From NCBI GenBank assembly GCA_964016885.1, contig OZ024740.1, positions 301,435,786 to 301,499,785 of the forward strand: a stretch of 64,000 nucleotides of DNA, written 5' to 3'. The stretch is from Eledone cirrhosa (Eukaryota > Mollusca > Cephalopoda > Octopoda > Eledonidae). Position 1 is the first letter of the stretch; each line of letters opens with the position of its first letter. The notes beneath the pieces were generated by a model that was not told where the DNA came from, searched no databases, and saw only the letters and a program-made list of their open reading frames with translations. The position numbers and the translations under genes are program-made. This document shows, one piece after another, positions 40,546 through 52,521 of the stretch.

Positions 40546-43500
40546 CTTATGTAATGCATGTTAACAAGTGTATATTACTACTTTATTCTTTTCACGGGTC
40601 AATTTGATTCTTTAACATTTCCGTTTGTGGTATTAGTGGTGATCAACTTTGAGTCGTCCAGTTGAGGCATTCCCCATTCAAGAGACCATCGAAGTCCATT
40701 TCGGTGACGATTCTATGCCAGTGACTGATATTTTGACTTGGGGCTACTCCCGTCCTGGGCGACGTGCATCCTGATTAACTACAGGACAAGCGATTTTCAT
40801 TTTTCCTTTTTCCCATAGCGCATTTTATATGTTCAGATGTCCACCTAGTTTTGCCCGGATGAAACGTCCTTTCGATAGGGAGTGCACAGTGTTAGCTGCC
40901 AATGAAAGAAATCTTTATTAATATTCTTCCAGTGGTTGTGCTGGTGGTGGTTGAGTTGAAAGACATGTTTGAAATAGTTGCTGTTTAGAAATGTTTCTGT
41001 GGTAGTTGCAGCCGTGGTGGTGGTGGTGGTGATGAACATGGGTGAGGCGGGGAAAGAATATCAATGTGTTGATGACATTTTTATCGTTTTGTTAATTTTG
41101 TTGTGATGGTTGATGATGATCATGGAGTTATTTTAATGATTCATTCTCCTTGCTTTGGCCGAATAAAGATCAGTATCATCCGTATTTACATAGATTAACT
41201 TGCCTCATCATTTTAAGAGATTTGCGGGCGGGGTTGTTGCTGTTGCTGACTTTAAAACTTTGTCCTCGCCTTTGACAATTCAGGTGATAACCGATGTGGT
41301 ATGATTTCATTTTGTTCAAACTATCATAGCGAAACCATGGGGTTAGATTCCTGCCGTAGTCACTCTCTCTAGCATCGGAGCTAAACCACTTGCCAGTGAG
41401 TACATGATCCAACGAAACATTGAGCAGCAATATGATATTAGCCGGTCGAGTGTATCGTTATGTCACCCATTAACCTGAAACCATTATTATTATTGTTTGT
41501 AGTAGTAACAACATAAATAGTAGTAGTACTCATTGTTGTTATCATGATATTTTATTGCGTTTCGTTTGTTTTGGTGTTGATATTTCTATTTGATTAAGGG
41601 TATTTTTCCAAATATGTGGGCAGTACATAGTAGTTGTATTTTCTGTATTTGAATCCTGGACTATATAATTTTCATCTTACCCAGAGTAACTAACATTATG
41701 AGGTTTGATTCTGTGTTCATCTACCATGTCAGGACTATTTCTCTCTCCTGATTTGTTTATATAGTTAATTTTTTCCGTTAATTTGATATATATATCGCTG
41801 TCCATTGGGATAGATATATCAATTCGAAAACATGTTTATGTTTGGGTCTTTCACTATACTATCCGGTGAGTTGGATTTCATTCTCCTGTCCTACTCTATT
41901 AGTACATCCAAGAGTATGTTTCTTTGTCATTCCGACACCTTTTCTGTAGTGCATTTGTACTATTTTTTACTGTTTCGATCTCAAGGTGTCGACGTACGTT
42001 CAGTGTTTATAAATAACAACCGACCATACTTGGTGAATATTTACGGGGAGCTATAAATAAGCAGCCGGCGAGAAAGTGCTTAACAGTTTCTCTCTGACTA
42101 CCAAATACCGACCGTGATTGTATTCATTATGTATATTTGTTAGTTTCTGGTGGTGAGTGTTTGATCTATTTCTTCAATTTGAAATGGCCCTGCCTCGGCC
42201 TCTTAACCAGTTCTTTGAATCTGTATCTAACTTTTTGCGCATCACCTGCGTCCCTATTCGGGTTTCACACATAATGCTCATGTAGGTTGCTTTACCTTTG
42301 TTTTAGCATAGCATCGTGTGGATCTATTTTCAATTTGGTTTTATCGTTTACGAGATTTCTATTGCTATTCCTCTTGTGCTTTCGTTTTTCTCATAATTAT
42401 CTGTAAATTCCGCTTCTGTTTTGAATTTCATGATTTCCCTATAGACAGACTATTTTCCTTTTCATTTTATTCATATGTTGTGGCTATTTGTGTAATCCTT
42501 CCATTATGCTTCATTAGATATTTTAGTAATCCCACTGTGGTTATTTTATAATACGTCTCTGAATGTATATATCCTCTATCATCCTGAAGTTTTGGTAGGT
42601 ATAATATATTTGCAATCTGATTCTGTGTGGTGTATTTTAAATACAGTCGTTAATTTTCTGTCAAGTCCAGCTAGTTCGTTTAGAGTCCAGTTCAGAATGT
42701 TAAAACACTAGCTCATTACTCAGCTCATTACTCAGGTCGCTAGAATATCTATACCAATTTAAAGCCGATTGACGAGCTCTTCACTCCAGAACGAAGGTAG
42801 TGAAACACATTGTAGGCGTTCGGTAAATATAATTTATTTCTGCGGCCCTTCCATGTAGTCGATTCTAAAGGAAAGAAACAAGTATAAATAAAATCATGAA
42901 TGCTGCTATAGGGTAAAGTGAGATTGTCCCCTTCAACTGAGCTATTACATTATATCATGAAGAGTGGGTAGTGAACATAGTGTATGACAGGTTAAAACAA
43001 AGGTTACACTCACACGTTTCGTCCTGAACTTACCCTGAGATAAAGCCACTGTGGCCTTTGCAAACGTGTGAGTCAATTAAAATATATTAGAGGAATCTGA
43101 TAAAGGGCAGATCATATATTAACGGTATAAAACAATATGCTCTTCTATCAGCAAAAAATTATCAAGAATTTTAATGGAGTTGAAACCATCAAACAAATAC
43201 ATGGAGTAGATATTTAAAAGTTGCTTACAGTTCAAAAAAATTGTGCATGATATAATTGAAAAGCAAGGACACAGAAATACAGTCTCCAAAGCCAGAAGTA
43301 CGACAGGGCACATTAATCTTGAAGATACAATATACAAGGGCGTGCTGTATAACATGTTTACCTTGCATTCTCTACAATTTACGCTGTTTTAACGATTGAC
43401 ATGAATTCATTACTAACATCAAAACATTTACACAGACGAAGACGCAAATCTTTCAGTAATACTAAAACATAGAATATATACGCACTCATACACAGGACAC

Positions 43501-43885
43501 TCACATATACGGAAATTTCCACATTGTTTGCATTATATTTCCAGAACGTTTTATGCTTCAGGCATAACATACAGCCCTTTGACTATGTAAAAACAAAAAA
43601 AAACAATTCTATTCACGTCCACCATCTGACAATTCCTTACACAAAGTTACATTGAAACATTTTGATTTTCACGCCTGCAGAAAGTCGATAAGCATGCATC
43701 CTGAGTCTGAGTCATGCTTTGAAGTCGAGGTTCACGTTACAAGTATGTCAAATATCTATTCAATATGTTATATTGGTTTATATTTCTTGTCTGATGGACC
43801 TGTAATAAACTAACGAAACTACCGAGAATCAAGAGTCACCATTTAGCCATAGTAAACTGAATATGTATATATATATATATATATA
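40546..43885. other. Unassigned sequence, T-rich on plus strand
   Basis: About 3.3 kb with no recognised gene. GTGGTGGTGG patches lie near 40935-41035. The region 42980-43075 has GTTTCGTCC facing a repeated CACACGTTT/AAACGTGTG pair and may be a decayed retroelement end. Short frames (for example 41832-42056 and 42318-42551) have no signature. Confidence 0.4.
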
Positions 43886-44095
43886 TATGAAAGACGTAAA
43901 ATAAGAAATTTTAAAAAATTAAAATTCAACTTACTTACTAAAATGTTCACTCCAACTAATTAGTTTCTGTAAGGGGATAAATATAGTTACATAATATAAC
44001 TATAGAGAATTCCTTACGTCATCAGGGAGTCTATTCTCAGCTAAGTTCCGAGGCGATTTAATTTTTAAAATTTTCTTATTTTACGTCTTTCATAT
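43886..44095 (-). mobile_element. 210-bp element with terminal inverted repeats and a hammerhead
   Basis: Ends 43886-43924 (TATGAAAGACGTAAAATAAG onward) and 44056-44095 are reverse complements over about 38 bp. The interior carries one complete hammerhead on the minus strand. The left end abuts (TA)n. Too short to encode protein; a non-autonomous element that probably uses PLE machinery. Confidence 0.82.
43948..44032 (-). ncRNA. Type I hammerhead ribozyme motif
   Basis: Stem I ACUCC/GGAGU. CUGAUGA (44024-44018). Stem II has a C-A pair then a perfect GUAAGG/CCUUAC and an inner hairpin near AUAGUUAUAU/AUGUAACUAU. GAA is followed by stem III ACUAA/UUAGU (palindromic, no loop) and U as cleavage nucleotide (43954). 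All core bases are present. Confidence 0.85.
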
Positions 44096-44203
44096 AATTG
44101 TTCTGCATGCCCCTGCATAGAACCACAAAGGTACTAAGACATAACATATATATTTGCTAGCATAGGTGAACATCTGTACACATATGTTGGTAAATGTACT
44201 AAT

Positions 44204-44234
<31 letters not shown>

Positions 44235-45239
44235 GTGTGCGTCTGTGGATGTATATATATATATATAGTGTGTGTGTGTATGTATGTTTGTGTGCGTGTG
44301 TCTATGCATGTTTGTGTGCGTGTGTCTGTGTTTGTGTGTCAGGTGGTAGGCTGGGTGTGTTGGTATGTATGTATATTTATATGGCTACATACATCAACGT
44401 ATAAAGGAGAACAGAGTGAATTCTAGAATGTTTGCCAGTAAGATATTGAAAGCATGTTAATTAAATTAGTGATTGTATTGAATTTATCTAGGATGTGCAC
44501 AATATTATAGTTGATACTCGATAGTTAATCATTTTAGAACCTGAGGCGTTCGGTGTGCAATTAATATCCATATGAGGCAATATCCCATGAAACTAGATTT
44601 ACATACAGTAGGGAAGATTAAGCATAAATATAAACATGTTCCCCTCTTACCAGTCAGGAATTATATACCAGAACCATAGAATGAAATAATACCTAACGCT
44701 CACCTATTATCTAGGAATGTACGTTTACTATGACAATCTGTATATGAATATATGTGTGCTTGGTAAATTTGATTATTGATAATGGATACATTAATCCATA
44801 TACTGTTAAAACTCTGCGATTGCTTGCTTGCTTTCTTGCTTGTCTGTAATGGAATACAGCCAAAAGGGCGCATACTGGGAAAATACTTTGAAAGGAAGTT
44901 GACCCTGAAATGTAAATACAAATGGAATAAAACAAGCTTCGCGTTAATCGGAATATGGGTTCCCGAGATTTGGGGTTTTTCCCGGTTTTATTAAAAAAGA
45001 GAGAGGGAGAGAACGATAAAGAAAAATAGATAGTCGTTGTGAGAAAGTAGATTGGAAGAGAGAGAGATAGAGAGAGGGAGAGGAGACAGATATGGAGAAT
45101 GTAAGAGGGAGAGAGAGAGCCGGTGTTATTGTTGTGGATATATATATGTGAGTGTGTGTGTATATATGTGTGTGTGTCTTTGAACAGTGTATATAGATCA
45201 CATACACCCACATATATTTACACACACACGCACACACTC

Positions 45240-45271
<32 letters not shown>

Positions 45272-46131
45272 AGACATATATATATATATATATATTAGAA
45301 AGTGAGGTTTTTTTTACAAAATGAAAAATAACCGAGGTGTCCTACACGAGTGAAAGTATAAAGAAAAAGAGATGAAATCGAAAATGCAACTGGAGTCTTA
45401 TTTTTTTTTTAAATATATATATTTATTTGGTTCCTTTACCGGTTTCGCAGTTCTTCTGCTTTTCAAAAGGTGAGTTGAGATGGAGGGTCTGTGGTTTTTC
45501 TCACATCTGGTTGGTCTCTGAATGTTACTTGTTTTATATGGAAAAAGTGGCTCGAAATGCCAGGTTTTTCGAGAAGTAATTTGATTGGTTTGTCAATAAT
45601 TATAATAAATTTCGCGCCAGTTCGCGTTATAATAGTTCTTCAAATAAGAGATAGGGGGGGGGGGGGGGTTGTCACAGGTTGTTTTTTCATATATGAGTGT
45701 TTGAATGTCTTTTTACTTGAAAAAAGGAGGCTCACGAAGGCTTTTTTGGGGTTGGTTATAAATGAAATTTGGCTGTCACGTGAACAAGTTTTCATTACAT
45801 TTTTGCGCCCTTATTTGGAAAGCTATTCTGTAGTCTTTATAGTGAATGTTATGACAATGGAGAGATAGTGGTCAAGAGAAAAGGGATTGGGAGAAATGTT
45901 CTGGTTCAGTGAAAATGGCCAGCTCGCCGGGGTGTCAGAGTTCAGATTTTCTATTGAAGTGAAGATATGTATGTTTATTTGTGTGCTTGTGTGTGTGCGT
46001 AGGTGCAGTATAAGTATATATGCAGTATTTGTATATATTCGGGAATAGCGTATGTTCCCATTGATCTCGTTTAAATTTCATTTAAGGCCACCGGCAGTCA
46101 AGTTTATATATACATACATATCAAGAAAAAA

Positions 46132-46184
<53 letters not shown>

Positions 46185-46400
46185 TATAAACTCAAAATAC
46201 TCTTTTATAATTAAATAGATCAAAGAAGGGAATATTTCCGAGCCGTGTAATACAAATGAATATATGATAGGGATAAACACCGATACAAGTATACATGCGT
46301 TCGTATTGTAAATGACCAAGTTAGCTAGGTTGAAAAATACTAATTAAAATAATATGGTTTGCCTGTCTCGATTTAAAGTAATTAATCAATAAGAATAACA
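44096..46400. other. Unassigned sequence with microsatellites
   Basis: (CT)n(TA)n(TG)n at about 44205-44345, (TG)n/(CA)n at 45140-45290, a G run at 45655-45668 and (TA)n at 46137-46180. GAGAGAGG-rich at 45000-45120. The T-rich frame 45491-45868 has no signature. Confidence 0.5.
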
Positions 46401-46529
46401 AACCTATATTCGGCAATGGCCGTGATACCCAGACATATTCTAAATCTGTTTCGCAACAATTATTAAGGGAAAGTCACTATATATATACTTAGCTACAACA
46501 TCAAGACGTAAAATATCCGCGTATAGTTC

Positions 46530-47200
46530 GTACTATCCGTTAGGGTATAATGTGGGGCAGTAATACTGGAAAGCTTTGTGCAATTTATGTTTACAAGCCG
46601 AAATTGCCTCAGATTTTTTGTTTAAGATGTGGTCTTTGGCATAGAGTATTTCCAGGGCCTCAACGGCGCAGAGGTCACATGGTTTTTATTTCCGTTATAC
46701 GATCTACCCCTAGCTAGGATCTCCCAGTGTAACTTATATTGAGTATGGATACATCTTAGACTCCAGATAAAAGCTGAAAGTGACGTCATATTCCTACTTA
46801 AAGGGTAACGAAAAGAATGGGTATGAATGTAAAGATGCTGCTTGAATCTTTTGGCGGTTAACCCTATGTAGGCCCTACGGGACTAGGGTGTTTCAACCTT
46901 ACATTTGTAGACAATGTTACTAGAGAGGCGTTTCTCGGATAGGGGGCAGGCAACCCGATTCCTACAATTACAGTTAGTACTAACTACAGGGTTGCACGTG
47001 TTCCTACGGCTAGGTAGTTTAGCTAAATTTGAAGCTGTGATGTTATGTGCAAGGTTAGGAGTCGTAGAGTAAGACATTTTAATAGTATTTCTATTAAACA
47101 TTTTGCTATATTTATGTGTAGGGGGAAAATGCTTCATAATAAGGGAGAGAAATATCTTAGGTAATGGTGTGGCCACCTCTCGTTCGCAGATTCACTTTGA
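46530..47200 (-). pseudogene. Penelope-like element: RT C-terminal part and GIY-YIG endonuclease
   Basis: The frame 47176-46883 reads PLPKIFLSLIMKHFPPTHKY, FNRNTIKMSYSTTPNLA, NTCNPVV and CNCRNRVACPLSEKRL, then SSNIVYKCKVETP. A TAG (46885-46883) interrupts the GIY-YIG core, which continues in frame as SRRAYIGLTAKRFKQHLYIH, LSAFIWSLRCIHTQYKLHWE. A frameshift then leads to CDLCAVEALEILYAKDHILN and ACKHKLHKAFQYYCPTLYP. The AYIG and CxxC motifs are preserved. A different PLE family from the 5.4 and 25 kb copies. Confidence 0.85.
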
Positions 47201-47980
47201 TAATTTCAGAAGATCCCTCCCGTTAAGGGTGAAAGCAGCGATTCTTTGCTTAAACTTTAATCTGTTATTTTAATAAATATATATATATTTATATATTAAT
47301 GATTAAATATATATATATATATATATATAGGTATTGAAGTTTCCGTTGAAAATAGAAAAAGTCATGGGAGTGCAGAGTGCTCTATGTAAGTACCAGAGCA
47401 AAATTTAATGTATAAAATACAATACAATATAATTACCTCATTACCAGAGGTTTCCCGAATAAGACGAATACGAAAGAAACGTCTTCATTCGTTCGTCGGA
47501 TGAGGCAATATAAAACATAGCTAAATATTTGGAAAGTCTCCTCAAGAAATGCAAAAAAAATAAAAATAAAATAAAAACATTATATATATATAGATAATAC
47601 AATAGACATATAAAATATATCAAAAACAATTTTTAAGAAATATAGTTAGCTGTGTGTATATGTATGTATATACACTCACAGATGTACATATGCATGTATG
47701 TACAAATGTGTGTGTATAGTGAACATGTGTGCGTAAATATATGTATGAGGGCAAGTATATCTGTGTATATGTAACCACAGACACAGACATGATATGAGTG
47801 TCTGGTTGACAGGTATACAGAAAAACAGGGTATTGGATACATTATAAGAATATTAAGGCACGCGTATAAACACACACCCAAGCGCGTACACTTATATGCG
47901 GAAGAAAAAGAGGTAAGGGAGTGTAATAGTAAAAAGAAAGTGTCATTCTCGATATATTTATATATATATATATATATAAC
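47201..47980. other. Unassigned sequence with (TA)n and TATG-rich patches
   Basis: (TA)n at 47306-47330. At 47450-47500 a foldable block (GACGAA.../...TTCGTC) that looks like part of a dispersed retroelement end. GTATG-rich patches at 47640-47790. Confidence 0.4.
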
Positions 47981-48175
47981 GAAGGAAATGTGGTAAGGAA
48001 CCAGGTGGACCATAACGCTCCAAAGTACTCAATACTTAGGGTAGTAGAGTGGGTAATAGGAACCAGTAAGACCCCGATGGCTGAGCTCAAGCGGTTTCGA
48101 CGGCTAATTCTGGACGCTGAGTCCAGAATTAGCCGTCGAAACGGCTTGAGCTCAGCCGTCGGGGTCTTACTGGTT

Positions 48176-48180
<5 letters not shown>
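47981..48180. repeat. Dispersed repeat ending in a 60-bp hairpin
   Basis: 47981-48060 is the reverse complement of 28268-28378. It passes directly into a hairpin with arms 48056-48115 and 48121-48180 (about 58 of 60 bases paired) and a five-base loop GCTGA. (TA)n follows at once. Confidence 0.85.

Positions 48181-48225
<45 letters not shown>
48178..48225. repeat. (TA)n microsatellite
   Basis: About 45 bp of TA directly after the hairpin. Confidence 0.95.
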
Positions 48226-48230
<5 letters not shown>

Positions 48231-48809
48231 TAATGATTAAAAATTAAACAGATTGTAATATACATATAATTTCAAAGCCATACTGCCATCAATTGCAAGC
48301 GCACTTGAAGATGTTCACATAACTGTTTTTTTTATTATAAATCAGGTATTTAAGATATTCACCATTTGTTTCAATGGCTATATTTGTATGTTCCTAATTT
48401 TAAGTGTTATGTCCTGGCACATTATGTTAAAATGTTTTTATGTTTCCTCTCCAATACGAACCTGCCTCCATTTGCGTTAAATCCATGTAGTGTTCTTTTC
48501 TGTTTGTCTTTTGTCTTTTTGCACGGTGGTTATGTTGAGAATAAAAACCTGTTTTCAGTTAAATCTTTCAGTATGTGACAAATCTAGTTGTTTGCTATAT
48601 TCTAAGGTCATGAACAACCACATCTTGGCATTGTAACACCAAGTGACCAGAGAGTTGCTTGCTGTATATACAATGATTGATGTAGAAAATACCATTAATC
48701 TAGGTGTGAATATAAATGTAACATAATGAATAATTCATTTCTAATTTATGTTTTCTGTAAAAAAATATTGCTTTCATTTAACTATGATTATAATCTTACA
48801 TATGTATAG

Positions 48810-48840
<31 letters not shown>

Positions 48841-48863
48841 ATATATATTATATATATATATAT

Positions 48864-48894
<31 letters not shown>

Positions 48895-50545
48895 GTGTGT
48901 GTGGGGGGGGGGGGGCGTGTGTGAATCAGCGTATGAGTGTGTATGTAGTATGTTTATATGTTTTTAAAGTCAACCTTCCTCAGTTTAAACCGCATACGTT
49001 TCACACTTAATACATCTACTCTTTATTTACTGATAATTAATTTGACTTTATATATACAAACTATTTTTATTGTATGCTTATCACGCATTACTGAAATGCA
49101 TTTGCGAAATACGAGCGTATCTCGGTACATTCGGAAAAACATAAATATATGAATACTTGAATTGATTTTTCTCACAGATTCTTTAAAATGTTCTATTTTG
49201 TTTCGTCCTGTAGATTCCTTTAATCAAGTCATGTACCTTTCTTTGATATGTGTTACACTAAAGGGAAAATACATTTAATCCATTTATTTCGCAACCTCTA
49301 TTAATTATCCGATTAAAATTGACTCGTAGAGGTGCGCGCACACACACCTTGCATGCAGGCATAGAGGTCTACGTACCTCTAGTTCAATTGAACGGGAGAT
49401 GGAAACAGAGAAAAAGAGAATGACAGATAGATAGATACATAGATAGAGATAGACATAAAATATATAAAGATAGGGAAATAGAGATGTGTATGTAACAAAG
49501 TGAATCATTAGAAAGCGTAAGCTGAATAATACATGTTTCATTTCAAGTTAAAGAAAATAAACGAACACCCAACGACTTTTCTTATTGAGTACAAGTGAAA
49601 TCTGGCGTCCAATTCAAGGATTTGTGAATTAATCTCTCAATATTCATTTTTCTTTAGTGGGAAATCATTTAAATTCAGTTTGCATACGTCCGTCTATTGT
49701 AATGTGCACACAAAACCTTGTCTATCTTCAATAGATAACAATGAAAACAATCATTTTCCAAAAAATATGAGTCCTTGTTTTTTTTTATGTATAATATATA
49801 TCAAAGCCAAATGTATTATGGGATATAGCAGAAATATGATAGATTTGGACTATTAATTTAGGAGTGATAATTGCGTACAGAGAATAAGTGCATCTAATTC
49901 AAGGAAAACAAATAATTGTTTACACTTCACCGTGCAAACGTAAATAAAGACACGTTTAATTTTGCATGCATGAGTAATATATTCGAGGTCATTTTTTTTA
50001 GCATTAATTTAAACATACGTACATATGTTTGTATACTAGATAATACAGATTAGGATGAGCTTAGCCAAGTCAAGCCAATTTAATCAGTGCAAAAATATCC
50101 TTTTGCATAAATAAAAACAAATTTAACAAAGCCTTCTTATCTGTATTTGTTTCAAACATCAAAAATAAATAAAACAGAAATGAATAAAATAGAAAAATGA
50201 TATGAATTTGAAGAAATAATTATTGTGTGATATATTGAATGTCGGACAGTTTGTCGAATGTCCCACAACATATTTAAGACGATGGATTTTGATTTGTTTC
50301 AATGGTAATACAATTTCTAGTCAATGGAGGGTCCATAGTAACAATACAAGCCCCACTCAATTTTGCTAATGATGCATATCTACGAAAGTCAACGTCGAAA
50401 AACAAATGGAAATAATGAGAAAATGTAAATTTGGAGATCAACCACATTTTCGTAGGAATACAAATAAACAACATATATCTACTCGCTTCCTGATTGAGCA
50501 CTGTTTAATTTTTTTCCTTTTCAGATATACGGGTGTTGCTACCCC
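48226..50545. other. Unassigned AT-rich sequence
   Basis: (TA)n tracts at 48810-48885 and a GTGTG plus G-run patch at 48894-48916. The short frames (48366-48578, 48958-49152, 49305-49541) have no signature. Nothing else recognised. Confidence 0.4.
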
Positions 50546-50548
50546 CCA

Positions 50549-50631
<83 letters not shown>

Positions 50632-50640
50632 GAACACTGA
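50546..50640. repeat. (TA)n and (GA)n microsatellite
   Basis: (TA)n at about 50551-50597 and (GA)n at 50597-50630. Confidence 0.95.
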
Positions 50641-50644
50641 AAGG

Positions 50645-50829
50645 TAATATCAGTAGTGGTAGAGCACTCAGTCCATGGGACGAGTTTGGTAGAAGTAGTA
50701 ACACAACAATTAGTTTACCATACCGAGAACAATTGTTTCCTTTTATGCGGATCATCAGTTCGGTCTACGTGCTAAAGATCCGCATAAGGTGAAACAATTG
50801 TTCTCGGTATGGTGATCTAATTGTTGTAT

Positions 50830-50830
<1 letters not shown>
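50645..50830. repeat. Imperfect inverted repeat with hammerhead-like core
   Basis: ACAACAATTAG...CATACCGAGAACAATTGTTTC (50703-50740) is repeated in reverse at about 50790-50830. The central part differs between arms. (TA)n follows at 50834. Confidence 0.78.
50722..50764 (-). ncRNA. Hammerhead-like motif with weak stem II
   Basis: CUGAUGA (50758-50752), GAAAC, stem III ACAA/UUGU, and stem I ACCGA/UCGGU with a mismatch next to the core. Stem II (UCCGCAUAAAAG) pairs poorly. In the partner arm, stem II is better but the CUGAUGA box reads CUAAAGA. Probably both are decayed from one active ancestor. Confidence 0.5.

Positions 50831-50833
<3 letters not shown>

Positions 50834-50913
<80 letters not shown>
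50834..50913. repeat. (TA)n microsatellite
   Basis: About 80 bp of TA, bordering the tandem unit. Confidence 0.96.
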
Positions 50914-50919
<6 letters not shown>

Positions 50920-51202
50920 AAGTATGTCCATAGGATCATTTGATAAAATATATACATCATCTCTCCGAATCACCATAATCAACCACACACAAAGCCAATT
51001 AAACCAGGCTATAAGATTAGGAGGCACTTATGAAGAAATAGTAGACAATTAAACGATAGCCATCTATTCGCGACAAACAACCATATAATATTAACGCAGC
51101 ATTTCATAGCACGTGGAAATCGATTAAATATATAGTCAACCATACACAATTAGGTATAAAATCAAAGTTAGAAGAAAAAATGTATATAAACATTCCAAAA
51201 TT

Positions 51203-51291
51203 ACGTTTCTACTCCATGGGTTTTCACTCACTTTTGGAAATATCTAATCAAGGATAAATTCACAAGCTTCGAAATCATCAGGCAACAAACT
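51203..51291 (-). ncRNA. Type I hammerhead motif, tandem unit 1
   Basis: CUGAUGA (51281-51275), basal stem II UUUCG with UGAGU (after a U-U pair), inner AUCC/AGAU-like hairpin, GAA, a weakened stem III (AACC/GAGU) and stem I GUUUGUU/GAAACGU-type pairing. The stem III mismatches may reduce activity compared with unit 2. Confidence 0.65.
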
Positions 51292-51512
51292 CACTTGGAC
51301 GGAGATTTTTCTTAAATGATCCCCGCCAGAAACAAATTCCAAATGGCTAAGAACTGTGACGTGGCGTTGGTCAAGTCAGAAAGAATGTGATTGGTGCTTT
51401 ACAGCGAGTGGGCTGGTTGCTAGAAAACGCAGCCTAATATTGCCTAAATTGCATCTCAACCATATGGGAGATTATCAAATATAAAGATTTACATATACAT
51501 AAACTAAACAAA

Positions 51513-51580
<68 letters not shown>

Positions 51581-51943
51581 TTTTGGTAACCATTCACGTG
51601 TGGCTCAATGACGATTTAATTAATTAAATAATCAACAATCAGAGCAATATACAATAAAGTATGTCCATAGAATCATTTGATAAAATATATATACAATCTC
51701 CTCTCACAATCAGTATAATCAACCACACAAAAAAACAATTAGACCAGGCTATAAGATTAAAAGGCACCTATGAAGAAATCATAGATAAATAAACGATAGC
51801 CATCTATTCGCGATCAACAGCCATAGAATATTTACCCAGCATTTCAATAGCACGTGGAAATCGATTAAATATATCGTCAACCATACACAATTAGGTATAA
51901 CATCAAAGTTAGAAGAAAAAATGTATATACACATACCAACATT

Positions 51944-52031
51944 ACGTTTCTACCCCATGAAGTTTCATTCGCTTTTGGAAATATCCAATCAAGGATAAAT
52001 TGACGAGCTTCGAAATCATCAGTAAACAAAC
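51944..52031 (-). ncRNA. Type I hammerhead motif, tandem unit 2
   Basis: CUGAUGA (52022-52016), stem II base UUCG/CGAA with an inner AUCC/GGAU hairpin, GAA, stem III ACUU/GGGU (two G-U) with loop CAUG, A as cleavage nucleotide and stem I UUUGU/GAAACG pairing after one mismatch. Better formed than the unit 1 copy. Confidence 0.75.
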
Positions 52032-52253
52032 TCACTTGGACGGAGATTTTTCTTAAATGATCCCCGCCAGAAACGAATTCAAAATGGCTAAGAAATGTGA
52101 CGTGGCACTGGTCAAGTCAGAAAAATGTGATTGGTGCCTTACTGCGAGTGGGCTGATTGCTAGAAAGCGCAGCCTAATATTGCCTAAATTGCATCTGAAC
52201 CATATGGAAGATTATCAAATATAAAGATTTACATCTACACAAACAAGAGAAAG

Positions 52254-52257
<4 letters not shown>

Positions 52258-52306
<49 letters not shown>
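52258..52306. repeat. (TA)n microsatellite
   Basis: About 48 bp of TA between the tandem units and the inverted PLE ends. Confidence 0.96.
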
Positions 52307-52313
<7 letters not shown>

Positions 52314-52344
52314 AGATCAAAAGATGGTTAAAGGAGTTCCATAT

Positions 52345-52413
52345 ATTTTATTATGCGCATTTCAAAAACAAACATCATTAAACAATAATATTTGCGTTTT
52401 CATCAGATAAAAT
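52345..52413 (-). ncRNA. Type I hammerhead motif, left arm
   Basis: Mirror of the motif at 52453-52521, with CUGAUGA at 52406-52400. It differs by about one base in stem II (a U-A in place of a U-G pair). Confidence 0.82.
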
Positions 52414-52452
52414 AGGAGAACATGATATGAAGGCTTCATATCATGTTCTCCT

Positions 52453-52521
52453 ATTTTATCTGATGAAAACGCAAATATTATTGTTTGATGATGTTTGTTT
52501 TTGAAATGCGCATAATAAAAT
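52453..52521 (+). ncRNA. Type I hammerhead ribozyme motif, right arm
   Basis: Stem I AUUUUAU (52453-52459) with AUAAAAU (52515-52521) is perfect. CUGAUGA is at 52460-52466. Stem II: AAA/UUU, a mismatch, G-U, then an eleven-bp helix CAAAUAUUAUU/GAUGAUGUUUG with three U-G wobbles and loop GUUU. GAA is at 52503-52505. Stem III AUGC/GCAU (52506-52513) has no loop. The cleavage nucleotide is A52514. Confidence 0.86.

Larger units (their letters stand above)
50914..52257. repeat. Tandem units of about 741 bp, each with a hammerhead
   Basis: Two units in direct orientation, about 50920-51655 and 51655-52257 (the second is cut at (TA)n). Shared landmarks: AAGTATGTCCATAG, ACCAGGCTATAAGATTA, CACGTGGAAATCGATTAAAT, CTCACTTGGACGGAGATTTT and GCAGCCTAATATTGCCTAAA. 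CUGAUGA boxes are 741 bp apart. The first unit contains a (TA)n expansion at 51518-51577. Homologous to 26018-26985. No coding capacity. A ribozyme repeated once per tandem unit is the layout of retrozymes, which make circular RNAs and depend on other elements for reverse transcription. Confidence 0.88.

Noticed and set aside
42985..43075. Hammerhead near GGACGAAACG (minus strand)
   Set aside because: GGAC-GAAAC resembles the 3' half of a core, but no CUGANGA box precedes it. Perhaps a relic; not countable.
45655..45668. G runs (also 3309-3317, 48903-48915, 59713-59724, C run 14176-14188) as G-quadruplex elements
   Set aside because: Single homopolymer runs, probably microsatellite slippage; no spaced G-tract set.
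46430..46490. Hammerhead downstream of the 46.5-47.2 kb PLE (GTTGCGAAACAGA on minus strand)
   Set aside because: GC-GAAAC and a CAGA/UCUG helix are present, but the CUGAUGA box is absent.
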